Below, piece by piece: positions 45,220-54,317 of a DNA stretch of 55,439 bases. Every line of letters starts with the position of its first letter. The first letter of the stretch is position 1. Source of the DNA: an uncultured SAR86 cluster bacterium (GTDB lineage Bacteria > Pseudomonadota > Gammaproteobacteria > Magnimaribacterales > Magnimaribacteraceae); the NCBI GenBank assembly GCA_902604855.1, contig CACLAF010000009.1, positions 1 through 55,439 of the forward strand. The letters run 5' to 3'. Under the pieces are notes generated by a model. The model worked only from the letters and a program-made list of their open reading frames with translations, did not search any database and had not been told where the DNA came from. The position numbers and the translations under genes were made by a program.

Positions 45220-46804
45220 AATATTAGAAATTAATAATTTAGTCATTGATTTTGAATCAAAAGACTCAATTTTTAGAGCCGTAGATGATATTTCCTTTAC
45301 CCTTGAAAAGGGCAAGACATTATCTTTAGTTGGTGAATCTGGATCAGGTAAATCTGTGACAGCACTATCCATACTTCAATTACTACCTGAAGGAGCGGTT
45401 CAGTATTCTACTGAATCATCAATTAAATTTGAACATGATGAAATTATTGCTTGTCCTAAAAAAACCTTATCCGCTTTGAGAGGTAATAAAATCTCTATGA
45501 TATTTCAGGAACCAATGACATCGCTTAATCCCTATCAGAAAGTAGGTTTCCAGATAGATGAAACGCTAATAATACATAAAAAATTAACATCAAAACAAGC
45601 TAGAGAAAAGACGATTGATCTATTAAAAAAAGTAAAAATTCCTGAACCAGAAATAAAAGTTGATTCTTATCCTCATCAGCTATCAGGAGGTCAAAGACAA
45701 AGAATAATGATTGCCATGGCTCTAGCAAACGAACCAGAACTATTAATTGCTGACGAACCAACAACTGCTCTTGATGTAACTGTTGAGAAAGCACTATTAG
45801 AATTATTATCTGACTTAAAGAAAGAGTTTGGTATGTCTATATTATTCATTACTCATGATTTAAATATAGTAAGAAGATTCTCTGATGAAGTTTGTGTCAT
45901 GAAACAAGGAAAAATAGTTGAATCAGGGAAGGTTAAGGATATTTTTGATAATCCTCAGCATTCCTATACCGTCAAGTTACTTAATTCCATACCTGGCAAG
46001 AAAGCGAAATTAAATCTTGAGAATGAGCAGTTGCTCATTGGTCGAAAAGTAGACATAAAATATCCAATAGCCAAGAATATATTTGGCAAAACAGTAGATT
46101 TTTTGAATGCTGTAAAAAAAGTTGATATAAAAATAAACAGTGGCTCCACTACAGGCTTAGTTGGTGAATCTGGTTCCGGTAAGTCGTCCTTGGCAAGAGC
46201 TCTATTAGGTATTGAAAAGGCAGAAGGTAACATCATTTTTGACGGAAGAAATATACATCAGTTGAACTCCAGTGAAACAAGGAGATTAAAAAAAGATTTT
46301 CAAATAGTCTTCCAAGACCCTTTTGGCTCTTTGTCTCCAAGGATGACAATTGGAGAAATAGTAGGAGAAGGGCTGAGAGTTCATGAACCTAGTTTAAGCA
46401 GAGAGGAGAGAGAAAAAAAAATCATTAAGGCTCTTAAGGATGTTGAATTAGACAAATCTTCTTTTTCAAGATTTCCACATGAATTATCCGGTGGACAAAG
46501 ACAAAGAGTTGCTATTGCAAGGGCAATTATTTTGGAGCCTAAACTTATACTCTTAGACGAGCCAACTTCCGCTTTAGATGTTTCCATTCAGATGCAAATA
46601 TTACTTCTTTTGAAAGATCTTCAATCAAGACTGGGATTAGCCTTCCTTTGTATTAGTCATGATTTGAAGGTCATTAGATTTTTATCTGATTATGTTTATG
46701 TGATGAAAGACGGCATTATAGTCGAGGATGGAACTTCAGAAGATTTGTTTGAGTCTCCAAAACACGCATATACAAAAGAGCTACTAGCTGCATCATTAGC
46801 TTAA
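45212..46804 (+). CDS. yejF: Double ABC-transporter ATPase, YejF type (oligopeptide/microcin C class)
   Basis: The protein has 530 aa, GTG start, and two full ABC ATPase domains in tandem. Each has Walker A (GESGSGKSVT near residue 41; GESGSGKSSL near residue 320), the LSGGQRQR signature, and Walker B (LLIADEPTTALDVT; LILLDEPTSALDVS). The peptide-transporter C-terminal extension (NPQHSYTVKLLNSIPG; SPKHAYTKELL) follows each. The family powers uptake of peptides. The matching permease and binding-protein genes are not here. It overlaps the copper chaperone gene by 8 nt. Confidence 0.93.
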   Translation: MDKILEINNLVIDFESKDSIFRAVDDISFTLEKGKTLSLVGESGSGKSVTALSILQLLPEGAVQYSTESSIKFEHDEIIACPKKTLSALRGNKISMIFQEPMTSLNPYQKVGFQIDETLIIHKKLTSKQAREKTIDLLKKVKIPEPEIKVDSYPHQLSGGQRQRIMIAMALANEPELLIADEPTTALDVTVEKALLELLSDLKKEFGMSILFITHDLNIVRRFSDEVCVMKQGKIVESGKVKDIFDNPQHSYTVKLLNSIPGKKAKLNLENEQLLIGRKVDIKYPIAKNIFGKTVDFLNAVKKVDIKINSGSTTGLVGESGSGKSSLARALLGIEKAEGNIIFDGRNIHQLNSSETRRLKKDFQIVFQDPFGSLSPRMTIGEIVGEGLRVHEPSLSREEREKKIIKALKDVELDKSSFSRFPHELSGGQRQRVAIARAIILEPKLILLDEPTSALDVSIQMQILLLLKDLQSRLGLAFLCISHDLKVIRFLSDYVYVMKDGIIVEDGTSEDLFESPKHAYTKELLAASLA

Positions 46805-46829
46805 TTTATAGGTTCTGTTGTTTCTAATT

Positions 46830-46835
46830 TATAAT
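46830..46835 (+). promoter_or_regulatory. -10 box predicting a near-leaderless ilvD mRNA
   Basis: TATAAT ends 7 nt before the ilvD ATG at 46843, so the message should start within 1 nt of the start codon. The gene has no Shine-Dalgarno. Confidence 0.5.
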
Positions 46836-46842
46836 CCCCGTC

Positions 46843-48516
46843 ATGTCTAAAGATAAAAGAAAATATTCATCGGAGATTGTCGATGGCGTAGAACAGGCTC
46901 CTTCAAGAGCTATGCTAAGAGCAGTAGGTTTTGAGTCTGAGGATTTCAATAAACCGCAGATTGGTATTGCTTCAACTTGGAGTATGGTTACACCTTGCAA
47001 TATGCATATCAATCAACTAGCTGAATCTGCTGCGAGTGGAGCTGACTCAGTCGGATCTAAATCGGTTATATTCAATACAATAACTGTCTCTGATGGCATA
47101 TCAATGGGTACTAAGGGCATGAGGTACTCACTTATTTCAAGAGAAGTTATAGCAGATTCCATTGAAACAGTAGTTGGCGGTCAAGGTTTTGATGGATTAA
47201 TTACGATCGGTGGATGCGATAAGAATATGCCAGCATGTGTAATGGCTATGGCGCGGTTAAATAGACCATCGATTTTTGTTTACGGAGGTAGCATCAAACC
47301 AGGATCTAATCGTACCGATGTTGTGTCAGTTTTTGAGGCGGTAGGAAAGCACTCTGAAGGATCTATATCTGATATTGAATTATTAGATATTGAGTCAACA
47401 GCAATACCTGGTCCTGGATCTTGTGGAGGAATGTATACAGCAAATACTATGGCTTCAGCTATTGAAGCTTTAGGTATGAGTCTTCCCAATAGCTCAGCTC
47501 AAGAGGCAGTTTCTTCAAGTAAAATAAAAGATTCTTCAGATGCGGGTGAATCTATCATGAATTTAATTTCTTTAGATTTAAAGCCACGCGATATTATGAC
47601 TAAGAAGGCTTTTGAAAACGCAATTGCTGTTGTAATAGCCCTTGGAGGATCTACTAATGCCGTATTACATTTATTGGCGATCGCCCATGAAGCAAAAATA
47701 AATCTGTCTTTAAATGATTTTGAAAGAATTGGTAAACGAACACCAGTCTTGGCAGATTTAAGACCAAGCGGGAATTATCTGATGTCCGAGTTAATCGAAA
47801 TTGGAGGTATTGTGCCTCTGATGAAGAGTATGCTCGAAAAAGGTTTAATTGATGGAAATCAAATGACAGTTACGGGAAAAACACTTGAAGAAAATCTTTC
47901 AGACTATGATCATTACCCAAAAGATCAAAAAATAATTACTTCAACAGATAAACCTATAAAAACAGATAGTCATTTAAGAATTTTGTATGGAAATTTAGCA
48001 CCCTCTGGTGCAGTTGCCAAAATTTCAGGTAAAGAGGGTTTAAGTTTCCAAGGAAAAGCAAAAGTCTATAATTCTGAAGAAGATGCAATGGAAGGTATCT
48101 TATCTAATCAAATATCAGAAGGCGATGTCCTAGTTATTCGATATGAAGGACCAAGAGGAGCTCCAGGCATGAGAGAAATGTTAAGTCCAACATCGGCAAT
48201 CATGGGCAAAGGTCTTGGTGACAAAGTAGCTTTCTTAACTGATGGCAGGTTTTCAGGTGGAACACACGGTTTTGTTGTGGGACACATTACTCCTGAAGCA
48301 TATGACGGAGGTCCTATAGCTTTAATTAATGATGGTGATCTTATCTCCATCGACGCAACAACCAACCAAGTAAATATTGACTTGTCTGATCAAGAATTAG
48401 CTAAGCGAAAAGAGCTATGGCTATGCCCTGTGCAAGAAGAGGAAGGAGGGGTGCTAGATAAGTACAGGTCTCTTGTCACTTCTGCTTCTGAAGGAGCAGT
48501 GACTACAAAAAAATAA
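46843..48516 (+). CDS. ilvD: Dihydroxy-acid dehydratase IlvD
   Basis: IlvD dehydrates 2,3-dihydroxy acids to the 2-oxo acids of valine, isoleucine and CoA synthesis. At 557 aa it belongs to the shorter class. Fe-S ligand cysteines are Cys52 (TPCNMHI), Cys125 ([10 protein letters not shown]) and Cys194 ([14 protein letters not shown]), the three-cysteine pattern of [2Fe-2S] enzymes. [12 protein letters not shown] and the late [15 protein letters not shown] are present. It is transcribed alone, with 97 bp to trxA. Confidence 0.97.
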   Translation: MSKDKRKYSSEIVDGVEQAPSRAMLRAVGFESEDFNKPQIGIASTWSMVTPCNMHINQLAESAASGADSVGSKSVIFNTITVSDGISMGTKGMRYSLISREVIADSIETVVGGQGFDGLITIGGCDKNMPACVMAMARLNRPSIFVYGGSIKPGSNRTDVVSVFEAVGKHSEGSISDIELLDIESTAIPGPGSCGGMYTANTMASAIEALGMSLPNSSAQEAVSSSKIKDSSDAGESIMNLISLDLKPRDIMTKKAFENAIAVVIALGGSTNAVLHLLAIAHEAKINLSLNDFERIGKRTPVLADLRPSGNYLMSELIEIGGIVPLMKSMLEKGLIDGNQMTVTGKTLEENLSDYDHYPKDQKIITSTDKPIKTDSHLRILYGNLAPSGAVAKISGKEGLSFQGKAKVYNSEEDAMEGILSNQISEGDVLVIRYEGPRGAPGMREMLSPTSAIMGKGLGDKVAFLTDGRFSGGTHGFVVGHITPEAYDGGPIALINDGDLISIDATTNQVNIDLSDQELAKRKELWLCPVQEEEGGVLDKYRSLVTSASEGAVTTKK

Positions 48517-48602
48517 TTCTTTTAGAATCTTGATAAATTGACTATTTAGTCCAATAATGGTTTTTTAAATGATTTTTTGTAAATTCCAATCAAAAATATC
48601 TT

Positions 48603-48609
48603 AAGGAGG
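48603..48609 (+). promoter_or_regulatory. Consensus Shine-Dalgarno of trxA
   Basis: AAGGAGG lies 4 nt before the trxA ATG, a full consensus. It shows that canonical initiation is used alongside the leaderless-type genes in the same window. Confidence 0.8.
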
Positions 48610-48613
48610 AAAT

Positions 48614-48934
48614 ATGAATGTTGTCACGCTGACGGATGACAATTTCGAAACCGAAGTTAATTCATCTGATAAACCTGTGCTAGTTGATTACTGGGCAACC
48701 TGGTGTGGTCCTTGCAAGATGGTAGGCCCAATTGTTGAAGAAATAGCTATCGAGTTTTCAGACAAAATAAAAGTAGGAAAATTAGACGTTGATACAAATC
48801 AAACCTCTGCTGCCCAACAAAATGTCATGAGCATACCTACACTTGCCATATTTAAAGGTGGTGAGTTAGTTGCTCAACAAGTCGGTGCACTAAGCAAAAC
48901 CCAATTAACAGAATTCATAGAATCAAATCTATAG
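48614..48934 (+). CDS. trxA: Thioredoxin 1 (TrxA)
   Basis: The general disulfide reductase of the cytoplasm: 106 aa, with the active site WATWCGPCKM (Cys31, Cys34), the buried Asp in VLVDYW, and the cis-proline in MSIPTLAIFKGGE. It lies just upstream of rho, a conserved gammaproteobacterial pair, and has the strongest ribosome-binding site in the window. Confidence 0.98.
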   Translation: MNVVTLTDDNFETEVNSSDKPVLVDYWATWCGPCKMVGPIVEEIAIEFSDKIKVGKLDVDTNQTSAAQQNVMSIPTLAIFKGGELVAQQVGALSKTQLTEFIESNL

Positions 48935-48951
48935 AAAAAACTAGACTCTCA

Positions 48952-48970
48952 ATACTAAGAAGGTTAGTAT
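48952..48970 (+). promoter_or_regulatory. Hairpin in the trxA-rho gap
   Basis: ATACTAA and TTAGTAT form a perfect 7-bp stem with loop GAAGG. No T-run follows, so it is not a simple intrinsic terminator. It may stabilise the trxA 3' end or take part in rho leader control; rho genes are often autoregulated through their leader. Confidence 0.35.
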
Positions 48971-49025
48971 AAAACTATCAAAGTTTCTTTGGTCAACCCC
49001 TTCTCTCAAGCAATAACTTTATTTT

Positions 49026-50285
49026 ATGCAATTAACAGAATTAAAAAAAATGCCGGTTGAACAGCTAATTGAGCTGGGAGAGGAGTGCGGCATAGAAAAC
49101 GCTTCGCGAGCAAAAAGACAAGATATTGTATTTGGAATACTTAAGAGCAAAGCAAAGAATGGGGAAGATATAGAAGGTGAAGGTGTTCTTGAAATCCTTC
49201 AAGATGGTTTTGGTTTTTTAAGATCACCAGATTCTTCTTACTTAGCCGGACCAGACGATATTTATGTATCTCCAAGTCAAATTAGAAGATTTGGACTAAG
49301 AACTGGAGACACAATAAAAGGTAAAATTAGATCTCCCAAAGACGGCGAAAGATATTTTGCAATTCTTAAGATTGAAGAGATAAACTTTGAACAACCAGAT
49401 AAGACAAAAAATAAACCCTCATTTGAAAATTTAACACCTCTTTTCCCAGATGAGAGGATGCTTTTTGAATTAGGGACTGGAAGTACAGAAGATTTATCTT
49501 CTAGGGTTATTGATCTTACAGCTCCTACTGGCAAAGGTCAGAGGTCTCTCATAGTTTCTCCACCCAAAGCTGGTAAGACGCTATTACTTCAGAGTATAGC
49601 TCACTCTATAGAAAGAAATAATCCTGAATGTAAAATTATGGTTCTTCTGGTTGACGAAAGACCTGAGGAGGTTACCGAGATGAAACGTTCTGTTAAGGGC
49701 GAAGTAATTGCAAGTACTTTTGATGAAGCTCCAACTAGACATGTTCAGGTCGCAGAAATGGCAATCAATAAGGCTCGAAGGCTAGTTGAACATAAACATG
49801 ATGTAGTTATTTTGCTTGATTCTATTACTCGTCTAGCCAGAGCATACAATTCTACTCAAGCAGCTTCTGGAAAGATTCTAACAGGTGGAGTCGATGCAAA
49901 TGCATTGCAAAAACCGAAAAGATTTTTTGGAGCGGCAAGAAATATAGAAGGCGGTGGAAGTTTGTCAATAATTGCTACTGCACTTATTGATACAGGATCA
50001 AGAATGGACGAAGTTATTTTCGAAGAATTTAAAGGAACAGGAAACTCAGAAATCAATCTTGATCGCAAAATTGCAGAAAAAAGAGTTTTTCCTGCGATTA
50101 ATGTCCGTAAAACTGGAACAAGAAGAGAGGATCTACTGACTTCTGATCTTGAACTAAGAAACATTACAGTGCTAAGAAAACTTCTTAATGAGATGGACGA
50201 TACAGCTGCAATGGAGTGGGTACTGGACAAACTTAAGGATTACAAGACTAATGCAGAATTCTTTGAGTCTATGAAAAGAAAATAA
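49026..50285 (+). CDS. rho: Transcription termination factor Rho
   Basis: This hexameric RNA helicase releases transcripts. The 419-aa protein has the usual length, with an N-terminal helix bundle, a cold-shock-like primary RNA site (GFGFLRS, residues 61-67), and a RecA-type ATPase. The latter shows Walker [11 protein letters not shown] (residues 178-187), [14 protein letters not shown], Walker [18 protein letters not shown], and the secondary site [20 protein letters not shown]. No Shine-Dalgarno is seen. Rho-dependent termination probably matters here, since most convergent genes lack hairpin terminators. Confidence 0.98.
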   Translation: MQLTELKKMPVEQLIELGEECGIENASRAKRQDIVFGILKSKAKNGEDIEGEGVLEILQDGFGFLRSPDSSYLAGPDDIYVSPSQIRRFGLRTGDTIKGKIRSPKDGERYFAILKIEEINFEQPDKTKNKPSFENLTPLFPDERMLFELGTGSTEDLSSRVIDLTAPTGKGQRSLIVSPPKAGKTLLLQSIAHSIERNNPECKIMVLLVDERPEEVTEMKRSVKGEVIASTFDEAPTRHVQVAEMAINKARRLVEHKHDVVILLDSITRLARAYNSTQAASGKILTGGVDANALQKPKRFFGAARNIEGGGSLSIIATALIDTGSRMDEVIFEEFKGTGNSEINLDRKIAEKRVFPAINVRKTGTRREDLLTSDLELRNITVLRKLLNEMDDTAAMEWVLDKLKDYKTNAEFFESMKRK

Positions 50286-50287
50286 TA

Positions 50288-50533
50288 TTACTCCTCTTTT
50301 CCCTTCTTTTTTCCGGTTCCTCTTAAGAAAAATAACTTCTCAACTATCCCGATACAAAGCACAAAAATCAAAGTAAAAAAAGATATAAAAGAGATTATCA
50401 TTTCTGAGTTCACGATTATTTCTTTATTTAAAAACTCAATCTTGGTAGGAGAAAAAAGATTGAGAGAATCATTGAAAGTAATAACCAAAGTTATACATAA
50501 AAAAATAAGAATGAGGAACAATCTAGCTTTCAT
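50288..50533 (-). CDS. Small two-helix membrane protein, unknown
   Basis: An 81-aa protein with two hydrophobic helices (about residues 4-21 and 43-66) and a strongly basic end (GTGKKKGKEE). I place the start at the ATG 50533, overlapping the end of rsmD by 11 nt; an ATG 24 nt further up is possible. The gene is coupled to rsmD, much as a small membrane protein gene follows rsmD in E. coli, but I see no sequence match to it. It ends 2 bp from the convergent rho stop. Unrecognised. Confidence 0.65.
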   Translation of the reverse strand: MKARLFLILIFLCITLVITFNDSLNLFSPTKIEFLNKEIIVNSEMIISFISFFTLIFVLCIGIVEKLFFLRGTGKKKGKEE

Positions 50534-51086
50534 AGAGATAAAATTTTGTTTGTCCACCTTTTGATTGTTTCATTTGACTCAATTTTGTTTTGAGTAAATT
50601 TATATCAAAGTCCTTTTCGCATTCAATATAAACCAATCCATTTTTTGCTAATAAGGCATTTTCATCAATTATATCTAATGATCTTTGAATGAGCTTTTGA
50701 TGAAATGGAGGATCTAAAAAAATTAAATCAAATTTACCTTTTAAGTCATTAAAATTAATCGAAGTTGAGTTTGCATTAATAATTCTGCATTTCTTTTTTA
50801 TTCCAAGTTGCTTTGCAATATCTTCAATTGAGTTACAAAGACTCTTTTGTTTTTCGATAAAGAGAACTTCTTTTGCTCCTCTAGAAAGTGCTTCAAAACC
50901 TAAGGACCCTGTTCCGGCAAACATGTCGAGACAATTCTTACTATCAAGATCGTTTAGTAACCAATTAAAGAGTGTTTCTTTTGTCTTGCTCTCAGTAGGC
51001 CTTAAACTTTTATTAGGCTTAAAAGTTATCTTTGTTCCTCTATATTTACCGGCAATAATTCTTGTTGTTGCTTGTCTTTTGGCCAT
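50523..51086 (-). CDS. rsmD: 16S rRNA (guanine-966-N2)-methyltransferase RsmD
   Basis: RsmD methylates G966 of 16S rRNA. The 187-aa protein begins MAKRQATTRIIAGKYRGTKI, with KSLRPTESKTKETLFNWL, the SAM motif CLDMFAGTGSLGFEALSRGA and the catalytic DPPF in LIFLDPPFHQ. I chose the ATG at 51086; an earlier frame start at 51146 runs almost into the divergent gene and has no family match. A TAATAT box lies 7 nt before the ATG. Confidence 0.93.
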   Translation of the reverse strand: MAKRQATTRIIAGKYRGTKITFKPNKSLRPTESKTKETLFNWLLNDLDSKNCLDMFAGTGSLGFEALSRGAKEVLFIEKQKSLCNSIEDIAKQLGIKKKCRIINANSTSINFNDLKGKFDLIFLDPPFHQKLIQRSLDIIDENALLAKNGLVYIECEKDFDINLLKTKLSQMKQSKGGQTKFYLYES

Positions 51087-51147
51087 ATGAACAATATTAT
51101 GCTTTTTCAAACCACTAGTAACTAAATTTGATTTGTGGTTTCCCAAG

Positions 51148-51618
51148 ATGGAAGATTTAAAAAAAAGCTATATTAATGCCATGCGAGGTGTTACCTCAAC
51201 TGTGAGCATTATCTCAGCCAAAGAAAATGGTGAAAGACATGCAATGACTGCAACATCGGTAACTTCTTTATCGTTAGACCCACCTGCTATGTTGGTTTGT
51301 GTGAACAAAGATGCTTCTATACATAACATTATCAATTACGGGTCCTCTTTTTGCATAAATATATTATCTAGCAGACAGAAAGAACTCGCAGAAGTGTGCA
51401 GTAAAAGCGAAGAAGGGGAGGCTAGATTTGAAGGTCAACTTTGGAAAGAGAACGATAACTTTATTTATGCGAAACAGTCTTTATCAAATATCTTTTGTGA
51501 GTGCTCAAACCTTGTTGTACATTCAAGTCATACAATAGTTATAGGAAATGTAACCAGTGTTCTAAGTAGTCATGAAGATTGTCCTTTAATATATGGTTCT
51601 GGAAAATACTTAAATTAA
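51148..51618 (+). CDS. Flavin reductase-like protein (RutF/HpaC family)
   Basis: This 156-aa FMN-binding split-barrel protein has GVTSTVSIISAKENGERHAMTATSVTSLSLDPPAMLVCVNKDASIHNII and FCINILSSRQKELA, the family hallmarks. Such proteins supply reduced FMN or FAD to flavin monooxygenases. No partner oxygenase is next to it. The start is the ATG at 51148; the TTG at 51133 would reach further into the divergent promoter. It is followed 4 bp later by the DUF4399 gene. Confidence 0.87.
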   Translation: MEDLKKSYINAMRGVTSTVSIISAKENGERHAMTATSVTSLSLDPPAMLVCVNKDASIHNIINYGSSFCINILSSRQKELAEVCSKSEEGEARFEGQLWKENDNFIYAKQSLSNIFCECSNLVVHSSHTIVIGNVTSVLSSHEDCPLIYGSGKYLN

Positions 51619-51622
51619 TAAT

Positions 51623-52012
51623 ATGAAATTACTTACTACAATCTTTTTATTGTTCCCTTTAATTATTTATTCCGAAAGCAAGGTTTATTTCATTAACCTT
51701 GAAGATGGGGATGAGTTACAGTCTCCATTTCTCGTTCAATTTGGCCTCACAGGAAAGGGTATAGCACCAGCTGGTGTCGATATAGATAATACGGGTCATC
51801 ACCATTTATTGATAAATGTAGATTCAATAGATTACTATTTACCCATACCTTCATCTAGTCAGCATATTCATTTTGGTTTAGGTCAGACAGAGACCGAACT
51901 CAATTTGCCTCCAGGCAAGCACCAACTTCAATTAATTTTAGGTGATAAATATCACGTTCCCCATCAGCCGCCACTCGTCTCGAATAAAATTCAAGTAACA
52001 GTAACTGAGTAA
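51623..52012 (+). CDS. DUF4399 periplasmic protein
   Basis: A 129-aa protein with a signal peptide (residues 1-18) and one DUF4399 domain: VYFINLEDGDELQSPFLVQFGLTGKGIAPAG, NTGHHHLLIN, HIHFGLGQTETELNLPPGKHQLQLILGD and HVPHQPP. The His-rich set (HHH, HIHF, HVPH) looks like a metal site, but no function is known. Its stop is immediately followed by the ATG of the DUF5916 gene, so the two are co-expressed. Confidence 0.9.
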   Translation: MKLLTTIFLLFPLIIYSESKVYFINLEDGDELQSPFLVQFGLTGKGIAPAGVDIDNTGHHHLLINVDSIDYYLPIPSSSQHIHFGLGQTETELNLPPGKHQLQLILGDKYHVPHQPPLVSNKIQVTVTE

Positions 52013-54289
52013 ATGAAAAGCTTCTTTTTACCAGGTCTTTTTCTGGGTTTAGTTTTTTGCACTAATTTAAAAGGAGAGATCAGTATCGATGGTGTACTAG
52101 ATGAGGAAGAATGGCAGACTGCAAAAAAAATAAATAAATTTTATGAAGTCTATCCTTACTCTTTGAGGGAGGTAGAGGATGTCAAGACTGAAGTTCTAAT
52201 ATATGAAGACAAAAAAGGGATGTATTTTGGGTTTAGAAACTATCAACCCAGAAATACAATGCGAATAAAGAATCACCTTCGTGATGAGGAGAGATCCATA
52301 TCAGATAAGAATGGAGTTGCTATCGACTTTGATGGTGATGGAATAAACGCATATCAGTTTTTCACTTCTTCAAGTGGCTCAATTGGAGACTCCACCATAA
52401 AAGATGAAAAAGAAAGAAATTGGGATTGGGATTCAGATTGGAATGCTGAAACAAGCATTCAAGATGATGTATGGTATTCAGAAATATTTATTCCCTGGTC
52501 GGTAGCCACAATGAAAACCATAGAGGGAGAAAAGAGAAAGATAGGGCTTGCTTTTTATAGGATGGCTATGGGTCTTGGTAGAGGTTTTTCAACAATAAAA
52601 GGTAGTCCATATCAGAATGTTTTCCTTTCTGTATTTGACAAGCTGGTAGTAGAAAATTTTGATTCCTCTCAAATAGATATTTTTCCCTATATTACCCTAA
52701 ACGAAGATATTGCAAATTCTGAAATTATCACTAAGGGAGGTGCCGAATTATTCTGGAAGATTGATTCCAGCAAGGAGTTAAACATTACTTTAAACCCCGA
52801 CTTTGGACAAATAGAAAGTGATGAAGTTGTAGTTAATTTTTCTTCTGTTGAGACCTTTTATTCTGATAAGAGACCATTTTTTTCAGAGAACCAGTCATTA
52901 TTTGATGTTAAAGACTCTCTATTTAGAATTATAAATACCAGAAGAATCGGAGGAAGACCCGATTATGATTGTTCTAGATTTATTGAAGAAACTTATTGTA
53001 ATAATAATAAGATTGGTTCAAATGATATTGATTACGCAATTAGGTACAGTCAAAAGGGTTTGGTAGATTTTGGTTTTTTGGGAGCCTCCGAAAGAGATGA
53101 AAAATTCAGCAAAGGAAGAGATTTTTATGCTTTAAGATTGAATACAACTAGAAATGAACTTACCTATGGGTACTTAGGAACATATGTAGATAAACCATTT
53201 TTTGGCAGTAATGCTCAAGTCAATTCTTTCGATTTTGAATATAGATCTTCTAAAGAGCAAAGATACACGGGCAATATTATTCATTCTGATACTGAGTCTG
53301 GACAAGGTTTTGGTGTCAGGACTGGTTATAGATATGATCCTAATCAGGACTTTCATTTTGGTGGTTCATTCTTGTATTTGGATAATAAAATAGATCTTAA
53401 TGATATGGGGTATTTAGCTCTCAATGATAGAGTCATGTTCAATGGGAGAACTCAATTCAAAAGCACAAATTTTTCTAAGGGATCCATATTTACCTCTAGA
53501 ATGTTTGAGTGGGGCTATGGATTCAAAGCTAATTCCAATTTTAAAAAACAAGCTGGTAACACAGCATTTAAGATAGAGAGCTCATTCATAGATACATCAG
53601 ATATGGTTTCAGAAGTTTTTTATAGAACAAGCGGTAGAGATTTTAGAATTACAAGAGGTTCACCTCTCGCACCTTACATAAATATGCCTGAGGGATATGG
53701 CGGATATATTGAGTATAACGGCCCAAGGAATCCTATTTTCTTTTATAGCATAAGAATGCAGAGAGAAAAAGGCAGTGAACACTCTCCTCAACTTGGTTGG
53801 AAAAATTCCTATAGAGGAATGATTAGTTACATGCCTACCGAATTTCTATCTTTTTCTCTATTCCATCAAGAGGCGACTGAGGATCTATGGCTGAATTGGA
53901 TACAAGATAACCTTCTTGCTACATTTGAAAGAGAACAAAGGACAAGTATCTTAGGTATGCAATGGTTTTATGGTGCTAAACATGAATTAAGAATCAAGTC
54001 TCAAATGGTTGCATTCACAGGTAGAAATCCAAGTCCTTATTATGGCGATGCCAATGGTAATCTTATGTCCGCAAATTTTGAAATTCCTGACATTACAATA
54101 AGTGAATTGGCCTTTCAAATTAGGTATAGATATGAGCTTATGCCTTTAGCATATCTGTATTTAGTTTACTCTAAAGGCGGAAGAATAACCGCTGATGATG
54201 ATGAGGATAGTCTTTCACAACTTTATAGAAGACCTTGGAAAGATCCTACAGATGAAAATCTCACTATAAAACTTAGATATAGATTTTAA
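52013..54289 (+). CDS. DUF5916/CBM9-like outer-membrane barrel protein, copy 1
   Basis: The protein has 758 aa. After a signal peptide (to about residue 22) comes a family-9-carbohydrate-binding-like domain starting ISIDGVLDEEEWQTA and holding GVAIDFDGDGINAYQF and DWDSDWNAE. A DUF5916 region follows (NPDFGQIESDEVVVNFSSVETFYSDKRPFF, then TRRIGGRPDYD). The rest is beta-strand-rich and ends in Phe (IKLRYRF), the mark of outer-membrane barrels. The role is unknown; binding or uptake of a glycan or other polymer is a guess. A tandem paralogue follows. Confidence 0.88.
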   Translation: MKSFFLPGLFLGLVFCTNLKGEISIDGVLDEEEWQTAKKINKFYEVYPYSLREVEDVKTEVLIYEDKKGMYFGFRNYQPRNTMRIKNHLRDEERSISDKNGVAIDFDGDGINAYQFFTSSSGSIGDSTIKDEKERNWDWDSDWNAETSIQDDVWYSEIFIPWSVATMKTIEGEKRKIGLAFYRMAMGLGRGFSTIKGSPYQNVFLSVFDKLVVENFDSSQIDIFPYITLNEDIANSEIITKGGAELFWKIDSSKELNITLNPDFGQIESDEVVVNFSSVETFYSDKRPFFSENQSLFDVKDSLFRIINTRRIGGRPDYDCSRFIEETYCNNNKIGSNDIDYAIRYSQKGLVDFGFLGASERDEKFSKGRDFYALRLNTTRNELTYGYLGTYVDKPFFGSNAQVNSFDFEYRSSKEQRYTGNIIHSDTESGQGFGVRTGYRYDPNQDFHFGGSFLYLDNKIDLNDMGYLALNDRVMFNGRTQFKSTNFSKGSIFTSRMFEWGYGFKANSNFKKQAGNTAFKIESSFIDTSDMVSEVFYRTSGRDFRITRGSPLAPYINMPEGYGGYIEYNGPRNPIFFYSIRMQREKGSEHSPQLGWKNSYRGMISYMPTEFLSFSLFHQEATEDLWLNWIQDNLLATFEREQRTSILGMQWFYGAKHELRIKSQMVAFTGRNPSPYYGDANGNLMSANFEIPDITISELAFQIRYRYELMPLAYLYLVYSKGGRITADDDEDSLSQLYRRPWKDPTDENLTIKLRYRF

Positions 54290-54317
54290 AGCTATACACA
54301 TCTAGAATAGCCGCATC

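Noticed and set aside
48517-48613. Terminator after ilvD (TTGACT/AGTCCAA hairpin near 48538)
   Set aside because: The stem is short with a bulge and the T-run is several bases away; not strong enough to list.
49856-50230. 124-codon frame on the minus strand inside rho
   Set aside because: It lies antisense over strongly conserved rho codons, is very serine-rich and has no family resemblance; it is a shadow frame.
51133-51147. TTG start of the flavin reductase
   Set aside because: The ATG at 51148 gives a normal N-terminus and leaves room for the rsmD promoter.
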